A stretch of 64,000 bases of DNA from Prunus persica (lineage: Eukaryota; Streptophyta; Magnoliopsida; Rosales; Rosaceae): the NCBI RefSeq assembly GCF_000346465.2, contig NC_034009.1, forward strand, positions 15,168,950 to 15,232,949, written 5' to 3'. Below, piece after piece: positions 32,650-47,488 of the stretch. Positions within the stretch are counted from its first letter, which is position 1. The number at the start of each line of letters is the position of its first letter. A program made the translations under genes and the position numbers. The notes under the pieces were generated by a model that saw nothing but the letters and a program-made list of their open reading frames with translations, did no database searches and was not told the DNA's origin.

Positions 32650-34795
32650 GAGTGACTTGCAAGAATTTATGTGGTGGTTGTTGTTGTGAGTCTTGTTGTG
32701 GAGAGTGGTGAGTGGAGACAGAGTCACATGCAACTGGAAGTAAAAAAGGGCATTAGGAATAAGAGAGGAAATGAAAAGTTAAAAGGGAGGGAGTGAAGAG
32801 AAGGGAGAGGGTTTGGAGATATTGTACATGGCATTGCCTCCCTACCAAACAACCAGCTTCACATGACCAATGTCAGATTCAGACCCCAAAAGACTGACAG
32901 CAATTCCACTGAAATGCAGGGTTTTCTGTCTGAAATGCAGCAACTCTCTCTCTCTCTCTCAGACCAATCACATGTTCTGCTTATTTACACTACACTACAG
33001 TACAACACGGGTTTGTCTGCGTCAACCTATCTGCATATCGAATCCTTGCCACCCAGCAATGATAGATTCAATCATTAGGATTTTATTAACAGGGGGTCTT
33101 GCTTAAATCTTGCTTAAATCTTGCTTTTGTTATAGTTACTGTTAGAATTTTGTGCACATTTACATCGCTCTTTGTGTATATGATATTCTACTTCTGAGTT
33201 ATACTGCCATGCGACACCGACACTTGAGTTTAACAAGCAATGGCCACAAAACCCTAAAAGTCTGAAGAAACCTAAAAGGTTACAAAATAATCCTAACTAA
33301 ATTCAGAATCTAATTGGATTCGAAATTATATTAAAACAAAAAAAAAATTAAAAATAACAACATATGTAATCAATCCACTTGATGTTCACTTGAAATTCGT
33401 GTAAATCCCAAATACTTTTGTTTCGTAATAACTCTGAACAATTTTGAATTTTATTTTCTTCACGTTTCAGTACTTTGAATTGATTCCCTCTTTATCCTAC
33501 ATGGTACACACTCCACTTGGAAGAGACATTGAATCTGTGATATCACCCTGCTCTGGACAGTGGACTGGATCAAGGGAATCCATCCTCCTTTCTCCTTCAC
33601 GTCACCCCATGAATGATATTCCATTACTTTACTAAAAGCATCTCGGAGTAAAGTCTCAGTGTTCAATTGCCCTCTCCTCTGTGCTTCGAAAGTAAAGCAA
33701 CCAAACCAATGATTTTCTTTTTTAATACAAGCGATAGTGTAACTCTACACTATAAGGGAGAGCAAGATTTCTAACCTGAGATCACTAATCTGCAAGTCAA
33801 GGCTATTTTTCACTCGGGTAGACCCAGTTGACATGGCAACCACCGATCTTTTTTAAGGAAAGGACAAAAACTAAAATTAGCCAACGAAATTTCATTGGTT
33901 AATGTAAGAAAGTTTTTATTTTACTAGTGTCTTTATAAGACTACACTTCTATAATTCAAATGTGTTTGAGAATGTCGGGCTGTGAGTCGACTCAATACAA
34001 TTCAAGCGTGTTCGAGTTTGATTCGCAAAGCTAATATCTCATATGAACCGAGCTTGAGAAACTTGGCATTTGGCTTGGCTCGGGTCATTTAAACCCCTAG
34101 ATATTAACTTTTCATCTATTGATAAGTTATAATGCAATAGGTTTGTTTTCTTCTTTGTTTGCCATGAATTTTCGTAGCTTAACTTTTAGATTCTAATGGT
34201 GTTATCTCAGAGTTTATTTATTTATATTTTTTACAAAAGCGCTATTCTAAACTACTTTAATGTAAGGAGGGGGTTCACATTTGGGTGCAATGGGGAGGGC
34301 AAACTGCCTTGGTCAACTGGCTTAACCCACATTTGCATCATCTCACAGAATTGACACACTACATACTTATGTTACTAAGATACCCTAACGATTACCAAAA
34401 TGGGAACAACCCTCTCTACAAGCCTCAGAACCGTCCCTAAAGTGCAGTTACAATTGCATCAGCCTAAAATCAGAAACACAATTATAAACAAATAGAAATA
34501 AATAAATAAAGTGTAGAAGGAACTAGGAAGAACGGGTTTTGAAGGAAAGAAAGAAAAAGAAATGAAATATGAAAGCCTGAAAGATTGGGGGAAAACAAGA
34601 GAGTTATGTCTAGAAATCCCCCGTACTGCTCTCTGTTCTGCAAAAATTCCAACATTTTCCTTTTCATGTAAACTAAATAGCATTCACTTTTTAAGCAACT
34701 AAACTTGTTCAATGAAAAAGCACTAGGAATGAAACGAGAAAATTTCAATTAACGAAAATGGATCCTAAGGTAAGCAAAAAAGAAGAGATATTTAC
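32650..34795. other. Intergenic, no gene seen
   Basis: Upstream region of the TPD1-like gene and further AT-rich DNA. A short CT run lies at 32944-32960. Around 33960-34100 there is a stretch with GAGTCGACTC and GTTCGAGTTTGATTCGCAAA resembling a degraded DNA-transposon end. No supported coding. Confidence 0.45.
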
Positions 34796-36345
34796 TGCTA
34801 AACGAACCCTGAAATTAACTGAATACACCCTATGATCTAAGTACACCTTAATATTTTAATCAGGAGTGCTGCCAAACGACCTTAAAATTAACTGAGTACA
34901 CCCTACTATAAAAGTATATATTGAATTACTGATTTACCCTAATATAAAATGACCAAAAAGGATATATGGAATTGTGAAACAAATATAATTTTAATAAGTA
35001 CACCCTACTAACCATATTCAACCCTAATCAAGAGATTGCTTGTCCTATTGTGTTTTTAACGAAAGATGTGGTGATTGCAAGAAATTGGAATTGCAAAAAC
35101 AGTGTCAACAGTTTTAGTAGAAGCATAAATCCATATGAAAAGTCAAAGATTTATAAACACTATTAAAAAAATCAAGCTGAAAATCAACTATAAAATAATG
35201 CTACAAGTATTAGGGTGTATCATGGGTATTTTTGGTAGTTTTATAGGTGTGCTTAGTTAATTTTATATTTTAATTAAAATATTAGGATGTACTTAGATCA
35301 TAGGGTGTACTCAGTTAATTTTAGGGTTCGTTTAGCAGCACTCTTAATCAAAATGTAAAATTAACTAAGTATACCCTATTTAACTACCAAAAATACCCCC
35401 GGTACACCCTAATACACTCTATCACACAACACCTTAATGGATCTGAATCATCTTCTTGGATTTTGTCTGCTTGACTTTTAATATAAAGCTGCCACATCAA
35501 ATATAATACAATCCAATGATAAAAACAACTGCCACGCCATATATGGTAGTAAATCAAAAATAAAATTACATTTTTGCCAAACGGACAAAAGCTACATCGA
35601 TAGTTATCTTCTTCTTCAGAAATAGATTCAAGGAATCTCAAGTATAAAATTCAATGACGCCAATTTTAGCCAGAAAAAGAAGAAAAAAAACTCATCTATT
35701 TCCAATCAAATGATCACCAATCTGACTAGTTTACAACGTAATTAATAATCCATCCCGCATATACTTCCATGACAGCAACAAGCTGTGAGTGAGATAGGTG
35801 GGAGGAGATGAATGCGTGGGATTGAGGTTTTGGAGCATTTTGTTTAGGGTAGAATTCCCTCTAATCGGTGCAGGTGTTGGAGGAGGCCTGGTTGTTTTTA
35901 TTATTCTTATTATTATTTGAAGTGCTGCTCATTGCAAATTATTGTCCTAACAAACATAACCAGAAGGAACTGCAAATATCGTGAATTCTTTTCTCTTCCA
36001 TATTTTCTTCTTTTCATTTCAAATCCAGCTAACACCTCTATTTTACTCTCTCAAATGAAAATTATAGAAAAAATAATAGGGGTTTTAGCTGACTTGCTTA
36101 TAAATTATAATAGGATTGAGAATAAATTGATTTCTGTAAGTTGAGAGTAAAAAAGAAAGGCGATGGGATAAAATAAATAAAAATGGGGTTTTGAGGGTTT
36201 TGTGGACTCTCAAATTTTTGAAGAAGAAGAAGAAAATTAGATATCTTTTTCGGTAATTTTATATTAGGGTAAATGAGTAATACAATAAATAATTTGGTAG
36301 TAGGATATACTCAGTTAATTTTAGGGTTCGTTTAGCAGCACTCAT
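34796..36345. repeat. Self-nested MITE family (GAGTGCTGCTAAACGAACCC ends)
   Basis: A TIR of the form GCTGCTAAACGAACCCTAAA followed by ATTAACTGAGTACACCCTA occurs four times: rightward at 34796 and 34864, and in complement ending at 35343 and about 36345, with related internal pieces near 35350-35420. The copy at 34864-35343 (480 bp) is flanked by TTAATCAG and TTAATCAA (34856-34863 and 35344-35351), an 8-bp target duplication with one change. The surrounding sequence is an older copy of the same family. The 8-bp duplication points to a hAT- or Mutator-like origin. Confidence 0.7.
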
Positions 36346-38101
36346 TAAATACCCATTCTTAGCACTAGTTATATAGATAAACCATACACCATTTAATTTA
36401 TATAAACAAACCCATAAAATAACAACTTGCCCTATTGAATTTAATTTTGATTATTAAATTAGTTTGATACCCTATTAAGTATTTTGAGTTTTTTATTATG
36501 AGATTTTGGAATTGGACTTGTTTTAAGAAATCAATAACAGTTTTATAATTTATAAAAAGTTCAAAGCCTTTTTGTTATACTGTAAATAGACTTTGGGTAT
36601 GTTTCTAAGTCCATTTCATATGGGGGGTTTTTTTTCTTCATAATTTGGACTTGTATATTGGGTATAATAATGAATCTCCCAACAAAAAAAAGCACCTCCA
36701 AGAGCTAAGAAACCATCCTGAGATACAATCAAATCACTTTTTCATTCATAACTTTTGTACTTGTTTTTCACAAAGGTTAATGTAATTATATGAACAATTG
36801 GGTCCCTAACCTTACAGCATCAAGACAAATGAGGAAGGATTATCCAGAGTACCTTACTTTATCAGTAAGTGAAATTGAATTTTGTTATGAACCTCAATGA
36901 CGTCTTCAAATTTTCATGCGTGGACCAAGAGGAAGCAGCTTGAGCAAAAAAGAAAAGCTGAATCACTTGATTTTGTTGTCATGTCAAAACAAGAGGAAAA
37001 CCGGAGCTCTACAACCCTGTCTTCCTTGAGATAATAGCAAGTTCTAACAGATTGTTGGGGTAAACAATCCATCTCCGAAGTATCTCACGTGAACATATTT
37101 TACAACAATAAATTTCTGCAAACAAAAATGGAGGAAATGATCAGTACAAGGAAAGCATTCTCAAAGCAAATGGCATGGAACATCAACCCCAAAAAACAAA
37201 AAAAAAGGAAAAACACATTGCTGAGTGCTATAATCTTGTAATTTTTCAACGAACAGAGTATGATTGCACTTTGACTTCTATTACGACACCAGCGAAGCTC
37301 TTTAATCAGTAGCTTTGTCAATGAGCAAGTACCTCATCAACAGAAAACATCCTCAGGTGGGTACTGCTCCCCCTTATAAATTAAGTACGTCAAGTTCAAA
37401 TCACTGGCTTAAAACAATACATTGTCCTTTCACTTTAAACATAAAAAGACTATGGATCCCCTTTTTGTTTTGTTATTATTTTCTGCTCTAATCCTTTTCT
37501 TCCTCTAATACCTTTCTTTTATTTATTTTCTATTCTCCCATCCTAACCTTATTAACAAAATTATGCACCTTTCAATGTATTTGTTTATACTGTTTTATGG
37601 GAGATTGGCTGTACTATATATATGTTGAACATTACACTAAGGCTCCAGTTGGATGGATGATTTGAAAGAAAGGATTTCGATTTGACAATAAGGCTAAATT
37701 TTCTTAACTCATAAGATTTTAAACAAACATATCCAATCTTTGTCTATGAGCCAAGGCCTAAGGGCATAACAAAATGTTAACCAGATACACAGAGCTACAT
37801 AGTATCAACTCACAACCAATAAGTACTTCACAATTCAGAAAAATTAAAGTTTCTAATGTCTCAGATTCTTACTTATGGCATGCCAATGGTCCGTGGAGGG
37901 TTAGTTAAATATGAGGAAAGTGGACCTATCTTGTTCTTATTATTCAAACATTTTCATATACAGTTTTTAATTTAAAAAAAAAAGCAAACATTATTTCTGG
38001 CATAAATATGCAATTTGAATCAGCGAAATGCTAGGAAATCCAGCTTTGAAGGGAGTTAATATTAGGGTACAGGAAAGACCTTACAGTTCACCTACCTTTT
38101 A
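36346..38101. other. Intergenic and ATX 3' flank
   Basis: AT-rich sequence downstream of the ATX gene. Part must be its 3' UTR; the polyadenylation site cannot be placed. No other gene seen. Confidence 0.45.
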
Positions 38102-41100
38102 TCATTCACCACTCCAATTTATTAACTCACTGCGCGGTGCATAATGCTTTGTTGCTCGCTCTTCTGCTTCAACATCATTAACCACCCCACGGCATCTCGG
38201 AAAACCACAATAACATGCTAGTTGTTCATCAATTGAAAAAAATCTGTGATATTAAGGAGAAAGTTAGCACCTGAAATGATAAAGAAAAACTGCATACACA
38301 GCCAGAATTGAGGATAACCTATAATCGTATGTAAGTTCTTCCCATCGTTTGATGTCTCTCTTTGCAAATATAATTATATGCTCATCATTATTAACACTAA
38401 TGACTCTTGAGTAGCAATTTGGCTGCACACAAGAAAAGTTAAGCCGGTCAGGAATTAACAAAGTTAAATAAATAACTTTTGGGGAAGCCATCCAATATAA
38501 AATCAGTAATCACAATAGCGTAAGCAATTTTAACAATAAAAACTATATGATTTCCACCAATATAAAATGGCAACATAACCCTATGAGTATAATTCCCAGG
38601 ATCTAAAATTAAGTTCCCCCAATAAATAGATGGGTTTAACAATTTGGAGAAGAAAAATGTGATGAAGAAGATAATTGAAAGATCATAATTAATTAAAAAG
38701 GTTATATGAGAACGGATCACAGTATAGAAGCCTTGACAACCACTATTTTACTTGCCAACATGCAGCCAAAACCACTGGCGAGTTTTTCACCAAAACAATA
38801 GACTACAGCAGACATTATGCTTTGACATTGAAGATGATGATCCAAATACAAGTGAAATACAAAAGAAAAGAAAATTAACAATCGCAAAAATAATGCATAT
38901 GGCAATCCTTGAAGGCCAAAAGATTTGCATGCCAAAACATCTTACACAATAGTTTAGGGTTGTTTGTCTCCATATTTCAAAAGACCTTTTATGCCACCCA
39001 AAAAGCAAATATTTCTTGAAATGTCTTCTCGGAGAAGCTCAAATGCATTGAATGGAGGAATGCTTTTTTATTTCCCAATCCAAATGTTTTACAAATGACA
39101 GCAACATCCACCATTTGTTTCTTCTTTTTTCCTTTTTTCCTTTTTTTTAAACATATTTACTATGCTAAAGCTTCATTATGGTGAACGTTCACCTTCAGGA
39201 TTGCAAAGTGATATGCAAATAGGAAAAAGAAAACTTCTAATCTCCAAACTCTTTCATTAGGTTATATCCAATAAGATAGGTAGTTGCTAAAATGCCATTG
39301 TTCACGCATTTAGCTTGCTGCTAAAATGTCAATGGTATCATGTCAATCTATGCTAGATTATGAGTAGCACAAAGGCAATTTGAAATACTTCATATGAGTA
39401 AAACTAAATAAACAGACTAGGGTCAGATAATGCTCACTTCACAAGAGTGATTAATCAGGTGAGCAATGCTTCCAGCTCTTGTGGCATCAATGACCCGTTC
39501 ATCATCAATCCGGAACATATAAGTCCCAGCCCCCTGCATGAGAACAAGTAGATTTTTCCACAGCCATTTCTTTCTCAGTTCATATGCAAGCATCAATATA
39601 TGTAAAAATTCCTAAACGGCAGTTACATGAGTTGTTTATAAGATGCATACAAATGCTAGAAAATCAAAATTTGTAAGTGTAACAAAAATGCATCTAATAG
39701 AGATGCCTGATTATTTCAAATCTCTTGAACTTTGGTTGGCAACTCTGACATCTGAATAAAATTACAAAGACCAAAGGCAGCATGATTCATGTTATCTCAC
39801 AACAAAATAGAAAAGGACTTGCAAGAGAATAACCCAGATCCCTAACCAACCCAAACTCTCTTGTGAGAACGGGTGGGAAACAAAGTGAGGTTACTAATAC
39901 AAGATAATAGATCAGAAACTTCGTCAAACTCCCTATCACTGAGATTTCTTCTAAAAGTTAGGTTCCAAGAAACAACCCTAAAAGGAGGAGAAGGCAAGGA
40001 TGAAATGGTGGCATTATGATTCAATAAGGATCTGTACAGTTCTGGAAATAGTGATTAAAGAATGACTCACGTGACCAAATGTCTTAGTCCCACTCAACAA
40101 GATAGGAGCATGGTCTGAAAGAATTGTTAGAAGTATAGAGACTAGACAATCTTAGGGTACAAGCAATCTACTTCCTAGAGCCAATCCAGGAGGGATAAAT
40201 TCAAACATTGTAAAGCAGATGCAATGGAGATGAGAACTCGGCCACCTCCCCTTAAGACATTACAGCCAGCAGATTGCGCATAAATGTAGGATAGGATATA
40301 TCCTTAAAAGCAGGGGAAGTTGATGCCCAAGGGGCAGCCCAGAACTTCACTCTATCCCATAATTCTACCACTCCCACTCCCTTATAATCCTCGAAGATTC
40401 TCCTGTTACGTTCCAGCCAAAGGTTCCAGATCACTGCCTGCATCAAACTGCCCCAAAGAATTTTAGCTTTCTTTCCCCTTCCCAAAGCATCAAATTTGAC
40501 GGAATAAAGCTCGAAACAGCCTTTCAGTATTACCCACACACTGTTAACTTCCTTCAGTAACATCTCCCACCACTTTAGAGAGAGAGAGCAATGAAGGAGG
40601 AGGTGGATGCATTTTCCACAAGCTTGATGCATTTTCAAACAAGTATATACACATATGCATACTCTTTGTGAAGGAAAAGAACTATTTTCATTCCTATTGA
40701 TCCCACCTTCATCCTTGGGTATTCTTTGAGGAATAAGAGTGAACTGAAGGTCACTCTAGAAGCATCAAGAAGCCTATTTTAGAATCTCATTCAGTGTAGC
40801 CATGTGTGGAGCATACAAGGAGCATTCATCCACAAGGACATGTGGCACAAGTCAGAGGATAAGTCATCTTCCACATGAAGGTGTTGTCCAATATTAAGAA
40901 ATACCAGTGCCATTCTAGCAAGCACAATCCCGAGCATAAAAGACGATCCTCTGTGGTCTTTGTGATGGAGCCCTAGATAAAAGATGAGTATTTGCTCACA
41001 TGGTGTTACGCTTTTAATGGCTTACACTAGGAGACCAAGAGAAAGACTACTCAAGCAAGAGAACAGAAAAATCAAGAGAAGACATAGCACATTGACTTCC

Positions 41101-44100
41101 TATAGAATGAAGGCCAAATGTACAATTTGGCTTAAATAAAATCACATAAAGCCTAGTCACTACCATGAACAATTTGAAATCTATTTCTGATGTTATTTGA
41201 ACAATTTGAAATCTATTTCTGATGTGATTTGTTAGGACCAACATAAAATGCATGCAAGCATAATAAAGCATAAGTTGCAATGAGCACAGCAATGGCTTAG
41301 TTACGTAACTTACCACCAATGAATTATATATGAAGTGCTCTCTCCTGTCAGCTACAGGAGGTCTAACAAGTTCACCCGTGTATTCAATCACCTGCAACAG
41401 ATATGAAGAGATAGGATCAGCATTCAAAATTCTCTTCTACAGGTTCAAAATATACAAAGAAAATAACTTTACCATGTCCCCTGCTCTATGTGGGTGCTTA
41501 GCAAAGATACCAAAACCATGAATTCCAGATTTTCCTGCAGTTAATATGTAAAACAAGTTCCAAAAGACTGAATTCAGAATAACAATAGTTAGGGTAACAG
41601 ATCACACTGAATGACATGGCAGACACTATACAAGCAAGGTCATGAACACATGTAAGATAAAGCTAAAACTCTAAAATTTCAGCACATAAGAATGCATGCT
41701 ATCTATTAAAAAAAAATGATTGGTAAAATAACAGGCATCTACAAATAGCCACATGAGTTTTAACGTACAGCAATTTTCTAAATTGTATGTACATTTATTA
41801 AATGTTAAAAACGTTACAACATGATCCCCAAAAGACCTAATTATCTACTTCTAGCTTCAAAGAAGAAACAAAATTCTATTATGAATACCAAAGAGTGAAC
41901 CAAAGAACCAGATGGGAGATTGGTGAAGATAATCAGAACCGAACATAAATAGGACAAACTATATTTACATACAACATTCTTGGAGGTTTCTTTAAGGAAA
42001 TTCGGATTCACGAGTAAAAAACAGAAAAACTATATCTTACCAAATGCTAGTCGTTTCCGAAAGGTGTCTCTCATGTATTTATACTTCTCCGCCATAGAAA
42101 GTATGTCGTTAGGAGCATCAAGTTGGGAGGCTTTCAGCCTTTGAAGGTTAGAGCAGAACTTAGAACCAACGACACCATTGGGAGGCCGTGAATTACTTGA
42201 CAGTTGGTGTTGGCTGTAACCACCAACTAAGTAAGGCTGGTTCTCAACAAACAAACGCTTTAAGGATGCAGCAGCTATGGCTTCAGGTTCTTTTCTCCCT
42301 CTTCTACAAAAGTAGTTGTATGGCTCTGTCCAAGCGTTGGAATGAGAGAGTAAAATACAAAGTTTATTGAATTTATTTTGAAATTCCTTAGTTGAGTATC
42401 TATATCAATGATAGCCAATAAACTAAATGAGCATTCATGGAACATATTTGACAAGACAAACAAGCAGAACCAGTCAAAATCAACTCTGACTCCTGACAAT
42501 GATTTTTTATTTTATTTTTTCTAACAGGAAACAAAGATTTTCAATAAATTGAGGGGTTTTTTTATTTAAAGAGGAAACAAAGATTTTCAATAAATTGAGG
42601 GTGGCAACCCCAAATAGGCATCACACACTATGTCGTAGAACTCTGAAAGAATAAATAAACAATTATGCCCCAGCTCATGGCTACATAGTACGATCCCCCT
42701 TGGTGCAAAAACTATAAATAATTTAAGCAAGACAAATCTTCCCCACAACATAGAGACTGGAACCAATACACACACAAAGTACACAACAAAAGGTGGAGAA
42801 ACATTATAATTTATAACACCATATCTGTTAAGTGTACTAAAAGCAACGTAGAGATGTAAACAAACTTGTGAGGTAATTTACAGCAGGATTACTAAAAATA
42901 CACTCCAGGAGTATACTCACTATACATTTACATACCAGTACGAGCACATCCAGATGGATTGGATGGCGGAGTGTAGTCTGAGCATCGACGCACTGTTCGG
43001 CCAATACGGTCATCAGCAGCTGAACGATCATTAGTTGGCTGCCTATGCTTCTTGCAAAAGGAAAGAAGGCGGATACACTGATCTTCTTCATCATCTTCTA
43101 CAGAAAGTAGATGCAGCCGGTCCTCATCCTCAAGCTTCGTAGTAATAAAAATAAAATATAGAAAGAAATTCAGGACAATTTGGGCAAACAATTCTAGCCA
43201 TAGCATTAATTAATGCATTTAAGAATACAAAGTAATATAAAACCAATACATGAAGACATCCAGCAAGCTATTGAAACAATACAGAGTTTAATATAAAAAC
43301 AATAATGTCATGTGAAAATGAGGAAAACAAAAACTACCTCAACACAAAGACCAGCAGCTCGTGCACAAAGTGGATGGTATGCCGCACAACAGGTATTGTT
43401 TGAACACTGGAAAGAAAAATAAAAGGCAACAAAAAAATAAGAAACAGTTATCAAGGAATTTTCATACCAAACTGTATACATTTAAGAATGAAAAATAAAT
43501 CAGGAAGATACCAAGATGTATATATGTAAGTAGATATATCATTGAAGAACATCAAGAAATAATTATATGAAAGCCAAGAAATTTCTAGCTTAGATGCTGC
43601 AGTCATATATTGGAAACGAACAATGACATTGATACATTTTTAAGCTTTTCCCGTAATATTCTAAAATGGATTAGAAATAAATGTTTTTTTTTTCTAAGAC
43701 AGACTAAGCGTCCCAGAAATGTAACCCCAAATAAAGAAAATTGGTAATTAGCAAAAGTGTAAAGATTCTACCAAATGCTCAACTTTGGATCATTCATTAA
43801 GTTAATTCTTTTACCAGGACCAGGTACCCTGTTTTCTTCAAAAATGTAAAACTAAATAGAGCAGGGCTCATGACCACCATATGAGTAAAAGGTTCAAGAA
43901 AGCCCTCAATATGAATCATTCATTAAGTTCATTTCCAAATAGGCAATGAAAAAATGTTCAACTTTTGACTCCCGGTATGTTGCAACAAAATCTACAGGCA
44001 CAGTGTACACTTCAGATCTAATTGCAAAAAAATTCTCCAATCTCTAAAGAGCAGCATCAATTCTCACTTCATGGCAATATGAACAATCTTCACATGTAAA

Positions 44101-47100
44101 GAACACAACGGATATGTACTTGTGTATTGGTAATGCCTAATATATTTTTGTAGCAAACACCAAAATGTTCAAACTTGGTTATATTGAAGTTGAACTGACT
44201 TCGTCATAACTATACTGATATACTTCTTCCATCCATTAGCTTTCTCTTTTAGCCTTTTTTTTTCATCATGTTTCTATTTTTTATACTTCTCTTTAAAACA
44301 AAAGAGTGTGGTTCAGAACCAATAAAGTAGAATAAGCATTTCCCCTTGAAAACTGTTTCAGCATCATAATAGTAGCCTGAAACAATTTCATTGTTTGTAT
44401 GACCGCTTCCAACCACTTAAGAAAGTTAAATATAATTTGGCATCATGATACACGTTATAAATACAACAAATTTACAAGCATTTGACTATGATTAGGTTCT
44501 AAATGAACTTACTTGAATACAGGCTCCATAAGAAACTCCACAGATAATACATAATAGCTTCCAACGGTCCTGTAACAAAACAGGAGATTAGTGGAAGCAG
44601 GAAAATCTTGACATAAAGGTTTTGGCAATTTTCATTCCAAAGGATAAAAAATATATGAGACCGCTGCCATAAACAAATCCTCTCAAGATAAAGATAAAAA
44701 AGGTGACATATGTCAAGGAAAAATGAGGGTGAAGGGGAACAAAGGAAGGAGGCCATAATGGTGTGGGAACATAAAAAGTGAAAAAGAAAATACCTTGTTG
44801 ATTCTACTAAGCCCATCAATTGGTTCCATTCTCTTAACATCAGATAGGCAGGTTTCTGGAATATTTTCAGAGCATTAGAAAAAATAAATAAATAATTGAA
44901 TGATCAGAAATGAAAACTGTGTTTTCATGAACCTGGTATCCATATGGCACAAGCCAGATGAGCCCAGCGCCCATCAGTTGTAGGCTTCATTGCCCCCCCT
45001 AGAGGAAAATCAGTTCAATAAATTAATAACGTGAAATCCATGGCATTAAAAAGGTAGACTCTTAATGATTTCTAACTACCTATTACAGGACAAAGGCAGC
45101 AAGGCGGTGCAGGTTCAGGAGCCCCAGGCCGACATAAGTTGCATAACCATAAGACGCCACCAACAGGTTCCAGTTCTCCATAGCATCTTGCATGGACCTA
45201 GGAAAACATTATTTCTTCTGGTGAAACCAATAACCAACCAGGAAAGGTGAACACATAACAAAGTAGAGAAAGAAGTGTTTCAAACAGCCTAGAAAAAGAA
45301 ACTTGGTTGACTAAAGCATATATGACAAAATCAAACTTGAATTTGATAGTTTAACCAAGACCACAGTAATGTGATCCCCAGCATCAGAAAAACACTTACC
45401 ATCATTCTGCATTTGTCACACTGCAGGAACAGGTTGTTTTCGTACTCCTATAAACAAAACACCAATTAGCAAAACCAATAGGGAACTAAGTTTAAATGAA
45501 CTCCCACCAAAAAAAGAAAACACAGAAACTTGCGGAAAAAGAAAAATACATATAGTCTATCTTTTAAACAGTCAGTGATACAATATGATGGGAAAAAACA
45601 TTCGCATCCACCTCATCCATGTGGCAAACACTACATTTATCGAGGTCCTTCCAGTCCACACGAACAGGTCTGTAACCAACAGGAACATCTCGATATCTTC
45701 TAGAGGCTAACTTGCACTTGGGTAATTTTGAAGAAAGCTTGGATTTTATTAACCCCTGCAAAAACGCCAGGTGTTTATATTAGGCTAGAAATCACGGAAC
45801 ATGGGAAGAAGGAACAGTTTATGGAGCATTTTAGAATGGCATGGGCTTCAACAATTAACAAGATGGCAGCCAATACCAAATGAGTAAAGAACCATTAACT
45901 CAGCAACAGAAAGATTTTCCAAATCCTTATTTGACACTTAATTCTGTTCATCAGAGAGACGAGCAGTACAAACTGATGACCATGCTTGAAGATTACAAGT
46001 TATAACAATCATTATTAAGAAAACTATTAGATGATTTTTCTCTCTTTGATAGGAAACAAATTTCATTAAGAGAAAAAGAACAGATCAATGGACAAGATGT
46101 CATTCAAATGTTTGTAAGATGGCAGATCAGCCTTGATAAGAAATTCAGCAAGACAACCATAAAACATAAAATTAATATTTGACTGAACAAATAAATAAAA
46201 TTGACATCATAGCCCAAGAAAACATGAAAATACATCGCTGTATCCACAAATGTATAACAGTAGAAGAAACCTAGTAGGTCTAATGCACAGCTGAGCTTAG
46301 GTACCTGAATAAGTTTTGCAACTTCAGGTATAGAGAAACCAAACATATGAGAACCAGATTGATAGGTCCCTTCCAATCCACTGTTAGCATTAGCATTAGA
46401 ACCAACCAATGATGTGTTTTGTGTTTTCCTTATCCTCTTGTATATTTTATTCCAACAAGCTGATGGTGTAGATCCCTTAAACTGGAAAAAAGAGGGGAAA
46501 GGAAGATACATAACAGAACAATATCAGCATATCTTCATTCCAGATACTCTAGTACTGTACATCCTACTCCTGTGCTCAATAAAGGAATCACAAAATAGAA
46601 GGCGAAACATATAACAAGACAAATATGTCCTTTTATTACAAACTGAAAAGGCAGTGCTCCATAAGTAAGAAAGCTTACACATCCATTCTCTCAAATGGAT
46701 ATTACTTTCTAGATTACTTATATCAAAATTTATGGGGAAAAATAAACAGTAAATATGTATTCTGGATTATAATTGTAGACCATAATTTATGAAAATTTAA
46801 ACTATGCAATGATAAGTCCCTTATCCCTTAATCAGATGCCTAACCAGTTTACATACAATAGGATTAAACGGAGGAGAATATAAGTGTTTACTATAATTCA
46901 AGAATATGAGCAACACCACCCCTATAGTAGTAGATGGAGGTATCATTACAGCTTGACAGGTGATGACACTATAAACAAAAAAGAATTCGTTGGGAACTCT
47001 AGAGACAAGATCCACATAAACATAAAATGAAACAAGTACATGGACCGCAAAGAACACAACCACTGCTAAGAAAGTAAAGAATAATTAAAATCACAATGCA

Positions 47101-47436
47101 CGAATATAACAAAAGTATACTTTGAGGTACAAGTTGATCAACTTATGAAGGATGTTAAAGAAACAAGCACAAACTATCAAATGCACTCAAAATGGAAACA
47201 GGAGAAAACCGAACCTGCTCTCCTGTATCTAATGTCACTTTGAACAGAGGTCGAATCTTTGATTCGGTATCTCTCAACACCTCCATCTTATATAATGTAC
47301 GTACAGTTGGATCTGACCAAAATATTTATGAGAAAGAGAGATTGTTATTAGAATGATACCATTGCAATAAAATATAGCCTTTGAAACTTAACGTAAAAGA
47401 AAGAATAATCTAATATGAAAGGCTAATATATATAAA

Positions 47437-47488
<52 letters not shown>

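Noticed and set aside
37100..39010. Short minus-strand frames in ATX 3' introns and flank
   Set aside because: They are intron or 3' UTR read-through; only the spliced SET/post-SET exons are coding.
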